A stretch of 64,000 nucleotides of DNA from Pseudomonas azadiae (GTDB lineage: Bacteria; Pseudomonadota; Gammaproteobacteria; Pseudomonadales; Pseudomonadaceae). The position numbers and the translations under genes were made by a program. Under the pieces are notes generated by a model. The model did not search any database. It saw nothing but the letters and a program-made list of their open reading frames with translations, and was not told the origin of the DNA. The stretch lies in the NCBI RefSeq assembly GCF_019145355.1, contig NZ_JAHSTY010000002.1, positions 2,170,001-2,234,000 of the forward strand, given 5' to 3'. Positions 36,133 through 44,662 of this stretch are shown in pieces; the first letter of the stretch is position 1, and each line of letters opens with the position of its first letter.

Positions 36133-37065
36133 ATGCAAGGTTTGAATGAATTGAGTTTCAAGGCGCTGCGCCTGTTCGTCGCGGTGCTGGACCTGGGCAG
36201 TTTTTCTGAAGTGGCGCGCCGTGAAGGCCTGGCGCCCTCTTCCATCTCCCGGCAGATACAGCTGATGGAGCACGCCCTCGGCCAGCAATTGCTCTACCGC
36301 CATACCCGGGCGGTCAGCCCCACCGAGGCGGGACGCTTATTGGGCCGGCATGCACGCTTGATGCTCCAACAGCTGGAAGCCGCCGGCCAGGCCCTGCAGG
36401 AACAGGAAAGCGAGCCCAGCGGCCTGGTGCGCATCAATGCACCGATGGTATTTGGCCAGCGTCATCTTTCGCCTTGGCTCGGCGAGCTGTGCCGGCGCTA
36501 TCCGAAGCTGCAACTGGATATCCAGCAAACCGACACTTTCGTCGACCCTCTGCAAGATGGCACCGACCTGCTGTTTCGCATCGGCGTGCTCAACGACTCC
36601 AGCATGCAGGCACGCATCTTTGCGCCACAACGCTTTCGCATCGCCGCCAGCCCAGCTTATCTGGCCAGGCATGGCACGCCGCGACACCCCGACGAACTCG
36701 CCAGCCATCAGTGCCTGGCCTACAAAGGCATCACCGGCCAGCAACGCTGGTTCTTCCGCAAAGGCCAGGGGGACTGGACGCCCTACAGCGTCAGAGGCCC
36801 GATCACCGGCAACCATGCCGATACCCTCACCCACGCTGCCGAGCAAGGGTTGGGGCTGGTGGTGTTTCCTTCATGGTTGATCGGCGAAGGCCTGCGTGCC
36901 GGTACGTTGCGGGCGGTGCTCACCGAGTACGACGTTGCGACGACCCTGGAGCCGCAGCAGATTGCGGCACTGTGGCCAGGCAGCCGACGCTTGTCGCTGA
37001 AGGTGCGTACGGTGATTGATTACTTTGTGGAGTGTTTTGGACAGGTGCCGTATTGGGATCGTTGA
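36133..37065 (+). CDS. LysR-family transcriptional regulator
   Basis: This 310-residue regulator has an N-terminal winged helix-turn-helix (about 5-64: ALRLFVAVLDLGSFSEVARR, EGLAPSSISRQIQLMEHALG) and a periplasmic-binding-protein-like effector domain (about 90-300). The N-terminal region is of the CrgA/DsdC-like subgroup often found next to exporters. ATG 36133 with GGAG upstream puts the helix-turn-helix at its usual distance from the start. It is divergent from the paired DMT-type genes, its most likely target. Confidence 0.88.
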   Translation: MQGLNELSFKALRLFVAVLDLGSFSEVARREGLAPSSISRQIQLMEHALGQQLLYRHTRAVSPTEAGRLLGRHARLMLQQLEAAGQALQEQESEPSGLVRINAPMVFGQRHLSPWLGELCRRYPKLQLDIQQTDTFVDPLQDGTDLLFRIGVLNDSSMQARIFAPQRFRIAASPAYLARHGTPRHPDELASHQCLAYKGITGQQRWFFRKGQGDWTPYSVRGPITGNHADTLTHAAEQGLGLVVFPSWLIGEGLRAGTLRAVLTEYDVATTLEPQQIAALWPGSRRLSLKVRTVIDYFVECFGQVPYWDR

Positions 37066-37257
37066 TGTGCGAACGGTTCGCCGAGGACATTTCCTACTTT
37101 AATAAGTAGTTCCATTCTGAATTTGCTGGCCAGTATTTATGGGTGCCATGCACTGCGACAGACTCTGGCGAAACTTTTTGGAGAAGTGCCATGGACGTCG
37201 TTTACCACAAACCATCACGTGCTGAGCGAACCGCCGCCGCCAGCCGTCAGGCTGTTT

Positions 37258-37296
37258 TTGATAGCGCGCCAAGTTTTGGCTATATTTGGCCAAAAC
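37258..37296 (+). promoter_or_regulatory. Promoter and overlapping operator of the vapBC-type pair
   Basis: TTGATA (37258-37263) and TATATT (37281-37286) form a -35/-10 pair with 17-base spacing, each 5 of 6 to consensus. The inverted repeat GTTTTGGC (37273-37280) and GCCAAAAC (37289-37296), with an eight-base centre, brackets the -10. This fits autorepression by the antitoxin or toxin-antitoxin complex. The antitoxin ATG follows at 37311. Confidence 0.7.
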
Positions 37297-37310
37297 AGGG
37301 AGAGAACCGC

Positions 37311-37550
37311 ATGATCACCATACCCTTGGGTGAGGCAAAGAATAACTTGTCAAAACTGGTTGATGACGCCGCCGCTGGCAAGATAATCACCATCGCCAAG
37401 CATGGACGTGCGATGGCACAGCTGGTTCCGATGGGCAAATCGAACGGTCGGCGAATCGGCGCCATGAAAGGAAAACTCACCATCCCCGAGGATTTTGACG
37501 CGCCGTTACCCAGTGAGCTGCTCGATGCATTCGAGGACAGTCATTCATGA
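37311..37550 (+). CDS. Phd/YefM-type antitoxin of a VapBC-like pair
   Basis: This 79-residue protein has the Phd/YefM N-terminal fold (MITIPLGEAKNNLSKLVDDA, then KIITIAKHGRAMAQLVP), which binds DNA as a dimer. The flexible C-terminal tail (PEDFDAPLPSELLDAFEDSHS) should wrap the toxin. ATG 37311 follows AGGGAGAG. The last codons overlap the toxin ATG by four bases (ATGA). Its promoter and palindromic operator lie directly upstream. Confidence 0.88.
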   Translation: MITIPLGEAKNNLSKLVDDAAAGKIITIAKHGRAMAQLVPMGKSNGRRIGAMKGKLTIPEDFDAPLPSELLDAFEDSHS

Positions 37551-37924
37551 GAGTGCTGCTGGATACCCATATCCTGCTGTGGGCACTGACTGAAGACCCC
37601 CGGTTATCCGGCAAAGCCCGAAAACTGATCGAGAATGCAACTGAGGTTTACATCAGCGCGGCCACTTTCTGGGAGATGGCGATCAAGGTTGGCCTGGGGA
37701 AGCTCAGTGTCAGCCTGGACGAAATCCGTGAGTACTGCCTGGACAGCGGATTCGTCGAATTGCCCATCACCTCAGAACACGCCATTGCGGTAAAGGACCT
37801 TGAGCATCATCACAAAGACCCTTTTGATCGCCTCATCGTTGCAGCGGCCATGAGCGAACCGATGAAGCTGTTGACGGCTGATCTACAGGTCGCCCAATAC
37901 ACGTCTTTGGCGATTCTGGTGTAG
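37547..37924 (+). CDS. PIN-domain ribonuclease toxin (VapC-like)
   Basis: This 125-residue PIN-domain protein of the PhdC/VapC subgroup starts with LLDTHILLWAL, with the first metal-binding aspartate in DTH. The conserved SAATFWEMAIKVGLGKL and the DPFDRLIVAAA motif with further acidic residues follow, and LLTAD closes the site. Such toxins cut RNA in a Mg2+-dependent way. It overlaps the antitoxin gene and converges with mntH, only ten bases away. Confidence 0.88.
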   Translation: MRVLLDTHILLWALTEDPRLSGKARKLIENATEVYISAATFWEMAIKVGLGKLSVSLDEIREYCLDSGFVELPITSEHAIAVKDLEHHHKDPFDRLIVAAAMSEPMKLLTADLQVAQYTSLAILV

Positions 37925-37934
37925 ACCATCAATT

Positions 37935-39254
37935 TCAAAACACCCACTGCCCAATCAACCACGCATTCGCCCCACTGATCACCGCAAACAGAAACCACGC
38001 CAGCAACCGCGTCGGCAGCCGGTTCACGAACGGCCCCATCAGCTGTTTATCGCCGGTCATGCGAATCAACGGGTACAACGCGAACGGCAGCTGCAGGCTG
38101 AGCACCACCTGGCTGAGGACCAGCAGTTTGCCGATGGCATCGTCGCCCATCAGCCACACGCCGAGAAACGCCGGAATCAGCGCCAGCCCTCGGGTGATCA
38201 GGCGCCGTTGCCAGCAAGGAATCCGCAGGTTGAGGTAGCCCTCCATGATCACCTGCCCGGCGATGGTACCGGTGAAGGTGGAGCTTTGGCCGGAGGCCAG
38301 CAGGGCCACGCCAAAGAGAATACTGGCAAACGCGCCGCCTACCAGCGGGTCGAGCAGATGGTAGGCATCCTGGATCTCGACCACGTCGGTGTGGCCCGTC
38401 TTATGGAAGGCGGCTGCGGCCAGCACCAGGATGGCAGCGTTGACCAGCAAGGCCAGCGCCAGCGAGCCGATGGTGTCGATACGGGCCAGCTTGACTGCGT
38501 CCTGTTTGCTGGCAAGGTCCTTGCCGATCAACCGGGTCTGCACGATGGAGCTGTGCAGGTACAGGTTATGGGGCATTACCGTGGCACCGAGAATACCGAT
38601 AGCCAGGTACAACGGCGCGGCATCGCTGATGGCCGACAATGACGGCGTGAACCCGCTGAACACGTCCGGCCAATAGGGTTTGATCAGGACCAGTTCTATA
38701 AAGAAACACACGCCGATGGTCGCCACCAGCGCCAGCATGATCGCTTCCAGGCGGCGGAAACCGCGGTTCTGAAGGGCCAGGATCAGCAACGTGTCGAAGG
38801 CGGTGATAACAATACCGGTGGTCAGCGAAACGCCAAGCAGCAGGTGAAATGCCAGGGCGCAGCCCAGCACTTCGGCAAGGTCGGTGGCGATGATGGAGAT
38901 TTCCGCCAGCGCCCACTGGGTGCGGGCGGAACGCTTGCTGTAGCGTTCGCGGCACAGTTGCGCCAGGTCCTTGCCGGTGGCGATGCCCAACCGCGAGCAC
39001 AGGCACTGCACCGCCATCCCTGCCAGGCTGGCCAGCAACACCACAAACAATAGGCTGTAACCGTAACGCGAGCCGGCCTCGATGGCCGTGGCCCAGTTAC
39101 CAGGGTCCATGTAGCCGATGGAAATCAGCAGGCCCGGGCCTGCGAACATGAGCACGCGCTTGAAGAACGAGGCCTTGGGATCAACGGCGACGGAGCCCGC
39201 CACTTCCGGCGGGCAAAACGGGGCGGTAGCGATTTTTGGCAGGCTGAATTTCAC
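37935..39254 (-). CDS. mntH: Nramp-type divalent metal (Mn2+/Fe2+) transporter
   Basis: This 439-residue inner-membrane protein has about 11 helices. The metal-binding helix 1 motif DPGNW is at 51-55, and the helix 6 motif MPHNLYLHSS is near 225. The transport signature GQSSTFTGTIAGQVIMEGYL is near 310. These are the hallmark residues of Nramp proton-coupled manganese importers. It is transcribed toward the PIN toxin gene and follows the alpha/beta hydrolase gene after 41 bases, but no shared function is apparent. Confidence 0.93.
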   Translation of the reverse strand: MKFSLPKIATAPFCPPEVAGSVAVDPKASFFKRVLMFAGPGLLISIGYMDPGNWATAIEAGSRYGYSLLFVVLLASLAGMAVQCLCSRLGIATGKDLAQLCRERYSKRSARTQWALAEISIIATDLAEVLGCALAFHLLLGVSLTTGIVITAFDTLLILALQNRGFRRLEAIMLALVATIGVCFFIELVLIKPYWPDVFSGFTPSLSAISDAAPLYLAIGILGATVMPHNLYLHSSIVQTRLIGKDLASKQDAVKLARIDTIGSLALALLVNAAILVLAAAAFHKTGHTDVVEIQDAYHLLDPLVGGAFASILFGVALLASGQSSTFTGTIAGQVIMEGYLNLRIPCWQRRLITRGLALIPAFLGVWLMGDDAIGKLLVLSQVVLSLQLPFALYPLIRMTGDKQLMGPFVNRLPTRLLAWFLFAVISGANAWLIGQWVF

Positions 39255-39295
39255 GCGGCATTCCAGGCAAACACACTCGATGGAGGCGCAGCTTA

Positions 39296-40849
39296 TCAGT
39301 CCGACGCAACGGTGCGCATCACCGTCTCCCGCGGCAGGTCGAACGCTTCGACCACTTGCACCACCAGGTCCAGCTCCTGATTCAGCGCTTCACGCTCCAT
39401 GCGCTGGCGGATCACCCCGATCACCAGTACCGCCAGAGTAGTGATCGAATACGCAGGCCCGGAAAACGCGCGTACGCCGCTCACCAGCAGCATCGCCGCC
39501 GCCACCGCTTGCCCCACCACCGGAATCGCCGACGCCGCGCCACGGCGCAGGATAAACCCGGTCAGCCCGGCCAATGCCGTACCACTCAACGCCGTGGTGG
39601 CCGATCGGCCGACATCGAAACGGCTGAATAACCCCTGTTCCTTTTGCGCGGCGGCCTTGAGTTGCGCGTCGAACACCTGCCGGTCAGCGTGACTGAGCTT
39701 GTCCTTGTACTGCTCGATGAGTTTTTCCGCGACCTGAGCTTCCAGGTCTGCCAATTCAACGGTATCGAGCGGCACGTCGAACTTGATGCCCAAGCGCCGC
39801 ACCACATCTTCGGCGATCTGGCGATAGCTCACGCCATGGCCACGGGCCAGGTTCATAAAGGTATCGCCGCCCATGCGTTGCAACTCGATGGCCAGCTTGA
39901 GCGGCTCACGCACCGTCGCATCGACGGATGCACTGCGCTTCTGCGCCATCAGTTCGGCGAGGAACTTCAACTCTTCCGGCCGCGCCTGCACCAGCGTCGG
40001 GAAAAGCTCTGCGTCTTCTTCGGCAAAACGTACCTCGGTGCTGCGCTGGTCCGAGCGGATCATGCCGCGCCGCTCGTGCAACAGGTCGGTGTACTGCACC
40101 ACCGTCTGCAACTGCGGCCAATAGGCGGCGTGGTCGAAGCTTGCCAGGTGCACGTTGGTGACCTTGGCCTTGAGCGCCGGCGTCACCGGTATCGCGTAAC
40201 GGCCAATGCAGCGCTCGGTATCCGGCTTCATGGCCAGGGCCCAGTCCTTGCTGGAATGGCAGTTGATCACGCGCCCCTTGAGTGGCGCCGACACGTCATC
40301 CCACGGGCTTGACGTGCAAATCGCACCGCCCATCAACAGCAAGTTGTCCAACGGCAGTTCGCGGGCGGTTTCAGGGCTGGCCAGCAGGCTCTTGACCAGA
40401 ATGCGCGCGCCCAGGGAATGGCCGATCAGGTTGATACGCCGCACCTCAAGGGACTCACCGTGCAGGTAGCTGGCGAGCTCCGGCAACAGGCTCCTGGCGA
40501 CTTCGTCCACCCGCGCCTCGACGCTTTTATAGTGGTCGAGAAAATACGCAATGGCCTTGCCCACCCCCACCGTCGCAGCGCCCAGGCTACCGCCGCCGAG
40601 CATCGCGCCCATCACATCCTTGAAGGGGGCAAACAGGTTTTCCAGGAAATGCCCGGCTGGCCAGAACAGCATCAGGTTGGTCGAACCTTCGATGCCAGCC
40701 AACTGCGCCTTGAAGCTACCCAGTTGCTGCCGGTTGAAGAACGCCGAATAACCGTGAACGTAGAGATTGAGCACTTCGCCCTGGGGCTCGCCACACAGTA
40801 CAAACGTGGGCTTGCGGGTACGGTGCATTTCATCCCACTGCTGCTGCAT
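39296..40849 (-). CDS. Large alpha/beta hydrolase with a YaaW-like C-terminal region
   Basis: This 517-residue protein has an N-terminal hydrolase fold: strand LNLYVHGYSAFFN near 35, nucleophile elbow NLIGHSLGAR near 145 (GxSxG) and a possible acid/His pair near INCHSSKDWA and SFDHAAYW. This resembles DUF726/DUF900-type hydrolases. The middle and C-terminal part (GDTFMNLARGHGVSYRQIAE, AQVAEKLIEQYKDKLSHADR) looks like the YaaW ubiquinol-cytochrome-chaperone-like family. It ends with glycine/alanine-rich hydrophobic stretches that may insert in a membrane. ATG 40849 has AGGAG upstream. The substrate and role are unknown. Confidence 0.72.
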   Translation of the reverse strand: MQQQWDEMHRTRKPTFVLCGEPQGEVLNLYVHGYSAFFNRQQLGSFKAQLAGIEGSTNLMLFWPAGHFLENLFAPFKDVMGAMLGGGSLGAATVGVGKAIAYFLDHYKSVEARVDEVARSLLPELASYLHGESLEVRRINLIGHSLGARILVKSLLASPETARELPLDNLLLMGGAICTSSPWDDVSAPLKGRVINCHSSKDWALAMKPDTERCIGRYAIPVTPALKAKVTNVHLASFDHAAYWPQLQTVVQYTDLLHERRGMIRSDQRSTEVRFAEEDAELFPTLVQARPEELKFLAELMAQKRSASVDATVREPLKLAIELQRMGGDTFMNLARGHGVSYRQIAEDVVRRLGIKFDVPLDTVELADLEAQVAEKLIEQYKDKLSHADRQVFDAQLKAAAQKEQGLFSRFDVGRSATTALSGTALAGLTGFILRRGAASAIPVVGQAVAAAMLLVSGVRAFSGPAYSITTLAVLVIGVIRQRMEREALNQELDLVVQVVEAFDLPRETVMRTVASD

Positions 40850-40980
40850 GGGTCGGTGACTCCTGGTGAAGAGGGAGGGCGATAGTATCAAAGGCTGTGG
40901 TTCAACGGCGTGCCGCTGGGGAGAAGGCCTCCGTTGGTCTATCCAGTCATGTGCGGCAAGAGTGGGGATGGCACCCGCGT

Positions 40981-41286
40981 TCAGTAGGCAAAATTGTCGA
41001 TCTTGACCTGACCATCAGGAAACGTCGCAATGATCTCCAACTCACCGCCCATCGCACGGATGTAGTTGCGCAACGTGCTGATGTACATGTCGGTGCGCCG
41101 CTCCATCTTGGAAACGGCCGCCTGGTTGATATTCAATGCCTTGGCCAGGCTCTCCTGGCTCAGCTGCTGAGCCTTGCGCAGCTCGTGCAGGGGCATTTCC
41201 TTGAGGTGTTGCTGGAACAACTGCTTTGCCTCGGCTCGAGACTCCGGCGTCATGCCGGCTTGAAGTTCAGCGAATTTTTTAGCCAT
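40981..41286 (-). CDS. higA: XRE-family antitoxin of a HigBA-type pair
   Basis: This 101-residue protein has a cro/C1-type helix-turn-helix in its second half (LSQESLAKALNINQAAVSKM) and an N-terminal helix-rich arm (ESRAEAKQLFQQHLKEMPLH). The C-terminal GGELEIIATFPDG strand is common in antitoxins of RelE/HigB-type toxins. ATG 41286 overlaps the toxin's last codons by eight bases, giving the toxin-first order typical of higBA. Confidence 0.87.
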   Translation of the reverse strand: MAKKFAELQAGMTPESRAEAKQLFQQHLKEMPLHELRKAQQLSQESLAKALNINQAAVSKMERRTDMYISTLRNYIRAMGGELEIIATFPDGQVKIDNFAY

Positions 41287-41644
41287 GGGTACGGCCCTCT
41301 CTACGCAATGATTCCAAATGTAGGTCATACAGCTTTTCTGCTGCTGGGACTTGCTCGTCATACCATCGTCGTTGGCCGGTTTTATCACCGCCGAGCAGCA
41401 AGAGCGCGCATCGTCGCGGATCGAAAACGTACAACACTCGATAGGGTCTCCCCGCATGCTGTATGCGCAGTTCACGCATGCCGCCATGCCGGGAACCCTT
41501 GATGTCACTGCTGTGTGGAAAGCGCAAACCCGGCCCGAAAAGCCCCAGTAAATCAACGCTGGCAGACACCGAGACTTGCTCCTTTGCGTCCAATTGTTCC
41601 CACCAAGCTCCGAATTCATCCGTGTATTCAATGTCCCAATCCAT
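41279..41644 (-). CDS. higB: RelE/HigB-family toxin (Gp49-like)
   Basis: This is a 121-residue protein of the phage-derived Gp49/HigB family. It starts WDIEYTDEFGAWWEQLDAKE and has the core PHSSDIKGSRHGGMRELRIQ, then YRVLYVFDPRRCALLLLGGDKTG. These residues form the RelE-like fold with basic catalytic positions and are diagnostic of this ribosome-dependent mRNA endonuclease group. The gene precedes its antitoxin and overlaps it. The upstream AT-rich DNA (41650-41700) probably holds the promoter. A GTG/ATG extension of the antitoxin frame through this gene is a shadow. Confidence 0.88.
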   Translation of the reverse strand: MDWDIEYTDEFGAWWEQLDAKEQVSVSASVDLLGLFGPGLRFPHSSDIKGSRHGGMRELRIQHAGRPYRVLYVFDPRRCALLLLGGDKTGQRRWYDEQVPAAEKLYDLHLESLRREGRTHG

Positions 41645-41820
41645 GCAAATATGCCACCTAAGGAATATAAACTCAAGAGCATAAAAGTTAGTAGACGAAC
41701 CGGACGAACCGCCACTTGCTCACGCAGGGGAATTGTTTGTACATCTTTCGAGACGGGCCGCAGGACCTTCAGTTCGCGACAGGAATAAGGCTTTCCCATG
41801 GCCTCACGCGCTGCAAAAAC

Positions 41821-41836
41821 ACAATTATCAAATTGT
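41821..41836. promoter_or_regulatory. Palindrome upstream of the antiporter gene
   Basis: ACAATT-ATCA-AATTGT is an inverted repeat 57 bases before the antiporter start, in an AT-rich gap between the divergent higB and antiporter genes. It could be an operator. No binding factor is known. Confidence 0.3.
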
Positions 41837-41892
41837 AAAAAGCGCTCTAATACGCGCCTGTCGATTTGGTTTTGAAGAGCCTGGAGTTCGCA

Positions 41893-43701
41893 ATGCCCCA
41901 TGAAGGCAACCTGTTACAAGCAGCCGTGGTGTTCCTGCTCGCCGCCGTGCTGACCGTGCCCCTGGCCAAGCGTCTGCAGCTGGGTGCGGTGCTGGGTTAT
42001 CTGTTTGCCGGTGTGATCATCGGCCCGTCCGTGCTGGGCCTGATCGGCAACCCGCAAAGTGTCGCGCAATTCTCCGAGCTGGGGGTGGTGTTGCTGTTGT
42101 TCATCATCGGCCTGGAATTGTCGCCCAAGCGTCTGTGGGTGATGCGCAAGGCGGTGTTTGGCGTCGGCCTGGCCCAGGTGCTGCTGACCGGCGTGGTGAT
42201 GGGCGCGGTAGCGCTGTGGCTGTTTGGCCAGGCGTGGAACAGCGCCATCGTGCTGGGACTAGGCCTGGCGCTGTCGTCGACGGCCTTTGGCCTGCAAAGC
42301 CTGGCCGAACGCAAGGAGTTGAACCAGCCACACGGTCGCCTGGCATTCGCCATCTTGCTGTTCCAGGACATCGCCGCGATTCCGCTGATCGCTCTGGTGC
42401 CGCTGTTGGCCGGAAGCAATCACCCGACCACCGAAGCCGAGGGCCTGCGGCATGTCTTGCAGGTGCTGGGCAGCATCGCCGTGGTGATCATCGGCGGTCG
42501 CTATCTGTTGCGGCCGGTGTTTCGCATCGTCGCCAAGACCGGCCTGCGTGAAGTCTCCACCGCCACCGCGTTGTTGGTGGTGATTGGGACCGCCTGGTTG
42601 ATGGAGCTGGTGGGCGTGTCCATGGCCCTTGGCGCCTTCCTCGCCGGCCTGCTGCTGGCGGACTCGGAATACCGCCACGAACTGGAATCCCAGATCGAGC
42701 CGTTCAAGGGCTTGTTGTTGGGGCTGTTTTTCATCAGCGTGGGCATGGGCGCCAACCTCGGTTTGCTGCTCAGCTCGCCGCTGGTGGTGATCGGGCTGAC
42801 GCTGCTGCTGATCGGTTTGAAACTGCCCCTGCTCTACGCCGTGGGCCGCCTGGTGGGCGACCTCAACCGGGAAAGCGCCCTGCGCTTGGGCGTTGTACTG
42901 GCGGCCGGCGGCGAATTTGCCTTCGTGGTGTTCAAGATCGGTCGCGACCAGGGCCTGTTCGAACCCCACCTGTACGACATTCTGGTGCTGACCATCACCC
43001 TCTCCATGGCCGTGACCCCGCTGCTGTTGCTGGTGTGCCCAAAGCTGTTCAAGCCCAAGGTCAAGCCGGTGGAAGTACCCGAGGAATACCGCACCATCGA
43101 AAGCGATGCGCCGCGCGTGGTCATCGCCGGCATGGGCCGCATGGGCCAGATCGTCGCGCGCATCCTGCGCGCGCAGAACATTTCATTCATCGCCCTGGAC
43201 ACCTCGGTGGAAACCATCGAGCTGACCCGCAGCTTCGGCGGCATGCCGGTGTTCTACGGCGACCCGCAACGCCCGGAGATCCTGCACGCGGCCAAGGTCG
43301 ACCAGGCGGAGTTCTTCGTGATCGCCATGGATGACCCGGAGATCAACATCAAGACCGCCGAGTTGGTGCGCAACCTCTACCCGCACATGAAGATCATCGC
43401 CCGCGCACGTAACCGCCAGCACGTGCATCGCCTGGTGGACCTGGATGCTTCGCCGATTCGCGAGACGTTCTACTCCAGCCTGGAAATGAGCCGCCGCACC
43501 CTGGTCGGCCTCGGCTTGAGCCAAGCCCAGGCCGACGCACGCATCACCCGCTTCAAGAACCACGACTTGCAAGTGCTGGCCGCGCAACACGCGGTGTACG
43601 ACGACGCCGCCAAGGTCATGCAAACCGCCCAGGAAGCGCGGACGGAACTGGCGCGGCTGTTCGAGATGGATCGACTTGAGGAAGAGTCCGACAAGGTGTG
43701 A
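41893..43701 (+). CDS. Monovalent cation:proton antiporter-2, KefB/KefC-like with RCK domain
   Basis: This is a 602-residue CPA2-family protein. The N-terminal 380 residues form about 12 membrane helices with GYLFAGVIIGPSVLG, the ion-site LLFQDIAAIPLIALVPLL and the GAFLAGLLLADSEYRHELE pattern of Kef proteins. After a short linker comes a cytosolic RCK/TrkA-N domain (about 415-530) with VIAGMGRMGQIVARILRAQN. Kef antiporters release K+ in exchange for H+ under electrophile stress. ATG 41893 has GGAG upstream and starts just before helix 1. It is transcribed alone, and a secreted unknown protein follows. Confidence 0.92.
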   Translation: MPHEGNLLQAAVVFLLAAVLTVPLAKRLQLGAVLGYLFAGVIIGPSVLGLIGNPQSVAQFSELGVVLLLFIIGLELSPKRLWVMRKAVFGVGLAQVLLTGVVMGAVALWLFGQAWNSAIVLGLGLALSSTAFGLQSLAERKELNQPHGRLAFAILLFQDIAAIPLIALVPLLAGSNHPTTEAEGLRHVLQVLGSIAVVIIGGRYLLRPVFRIVAKTGLREVSTATALLVVIGTAWLMELVGVSMALGAFLAGLLLADSEYRHELESQIEPFKGLLLGLFFISVGMGANLGLLLSSPLVVIGLTLLLIGLKLPLLYAVGRLVGDLNRESALRLGVVLAAGGEFAFVVFKIGRDQGLFEPHLYDILVLTITLSMAVTPLLLLVCPKLFKPKVKPVEVPEEYRTIESDAPRVVIAGMGRMGQIVARILRAQNISFIALDTSVETIELTRSFGGMPVFYGDPQRPEILHAAKVDQAEFFVIAMDDPEINIKTAELVRNLYPHMKIIARARNRQHVHRLVDLDASPIRETFYSSLEMSRRTLVGLGLSQAQADARITRFKNHDLQVLAAQHAVYDDAAKVMQTAQEARTELARLFEMDRLEEESDKV

Positions 43702-43773
43702 AGTTGGGGATGAACGATTTTGCGAAAATTCTGACAGAATACGGCGCAATTTCGTTTATCCCTGGAGCGCTTC

Positions 43774-44328
43774 ATGGCCACTTTCACCAAGACCGCCGCC
43801 CTGCTGGCCCTCGCGCTGACCGCCGGCAGCGTTTTCGCCGCTTCCAAGCCGGCCACGCAAACCATCTCCACCTTGGGCGGCAAGTTCACCTTCACTCTGC
43901 CCAAGGCCTATGTTGCCGACACCCTGCCGGCCGGCAAAACCGAAGACGGAACGGCGGACACCCAAGGTACGATGTACGCCAACCAGACCACGAAAAGCGT
44001 AGTGATCGTCGCCGAGACCGTGCGCAACGACGGGGTGAACATCAAGGAAAACGACGCGCAGTTCCTTGACGGTGCCGTGGCCGGTTTCATCAAGGACCAG
44101 AGCGCTGCCCTGCCTGACTTCAAGAAACAGAGCGAGAAAAAGCTGACGTTCAAGGGCCTGGGCCTGCGCCAGGTGGACAGCACCGCGACCCAGGGCGGCG
44201 GCAAGACCTTGAACTCCACGTTCCTGGGTGGCTCGGGTAATCACCTGTTGGTGATTCAGGCCATTTCGCGGGCTGATGATGCGAAAGGGCATGCCGCGTT
44301 GGTAAAGCAGATTACCGGCGGCAAGTAA
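43774..44328 (+). CDS. Secreted/periplasmic hypothetical protein (DcrB-like)
   Basis: This 184-residue protein has a signal peptide (MATFTKTAALLALALTAGSV, FA, cleavage near 22-23). The small mixed alpha/beta body (TISTLGGKFTFTLPKAYVAD, then KSVVIVAETVR, and GNHLLVIQAISR) resembles the DcrB/PsbP-like fold. The last residues are basic and end at GGK. It may be co-transcribed with the antiporter or use a promoter in the 72-base gap. The function is unknown. Confidence 0.72.
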   Translation: MATFTKTAALLALALTAGSVFAASKPATQTISTLGGKFTFTLPKAYVADTLPAGKTEDGTADTQGTMYANQTTKSVVIVAETVRNDGVNIKENDAQFLDGAVAGFIKDQSAALPDFKKQSEKKLTFKGLGLRQVDSTATQGGGKTLNSTFLGGSGNHLLVIQAISRADDAKGHAALVKQITGGK

Positions 44329-44355
44329 CCCGATTCTGCATACGACATAGATCCA

Positions 44356-44647
44356 TGTGGGAGCTGGCTTGCCTGCGATAGCCATACGTATCTACACAAC
44401 TCTCAACGACTGAAAAATATCCCTGTAGTGAGCGGGCTTGCCCCGCGCTGGGTGGCGAAGCCGCCCCATTAAGAACACTGCAGTGTTTCAGATAGAACAC
44501 AGTTGCCTGGTTTGGGGCGGCTTCGCCACCCAGCGCGGGACAAGCCCGCTCACTACAAAAATGTGTAGATACCTATGCTGCGATAGCGGTGGAACAGGTG
44601 ATAAATCATTCACGGATCACCGCTATCGCAGGCAAGCCAGCTCCCAT
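44356..44647. repeat. Nested REP region between converging genes
   Basis: This 334-base gap without genes (44329-44662) is filled with nested inverted repeats. The outermost pair is TGTGGGAGCTGGCTTGCCTG (44356) with CAGGCAAGCCAGCTCCCA (ending 44647). Inside it, ATCTACACA (44390) faces TGTGTAGAT (44562-44570). The inner element at 44424-44556 repeats the one at 34627-34761 almost exactly. A further hairpin, GCGATAGCGGTG with CACCGCTATCGC, lies at about 44579-44629. It appears that one REP inserted into another. Confidence 0.82.
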
Positions 44648-44662
44648 ATTTTTTGACCGTGT

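Noticed and set aside
37069..37081. GCGAACGGTTCGC hairpin just after the LysR gene as a terminator
   Set aside because: It is short and not followed by a T-run on either strand.
40981..41901. A 306-codon open frame extending the HigA antitoxin upstream
   Set aside because: The extension runs through the toxin gene in another frame. The real start (MAKKFAEL) overlaps the toxin stop as expected for this pair.
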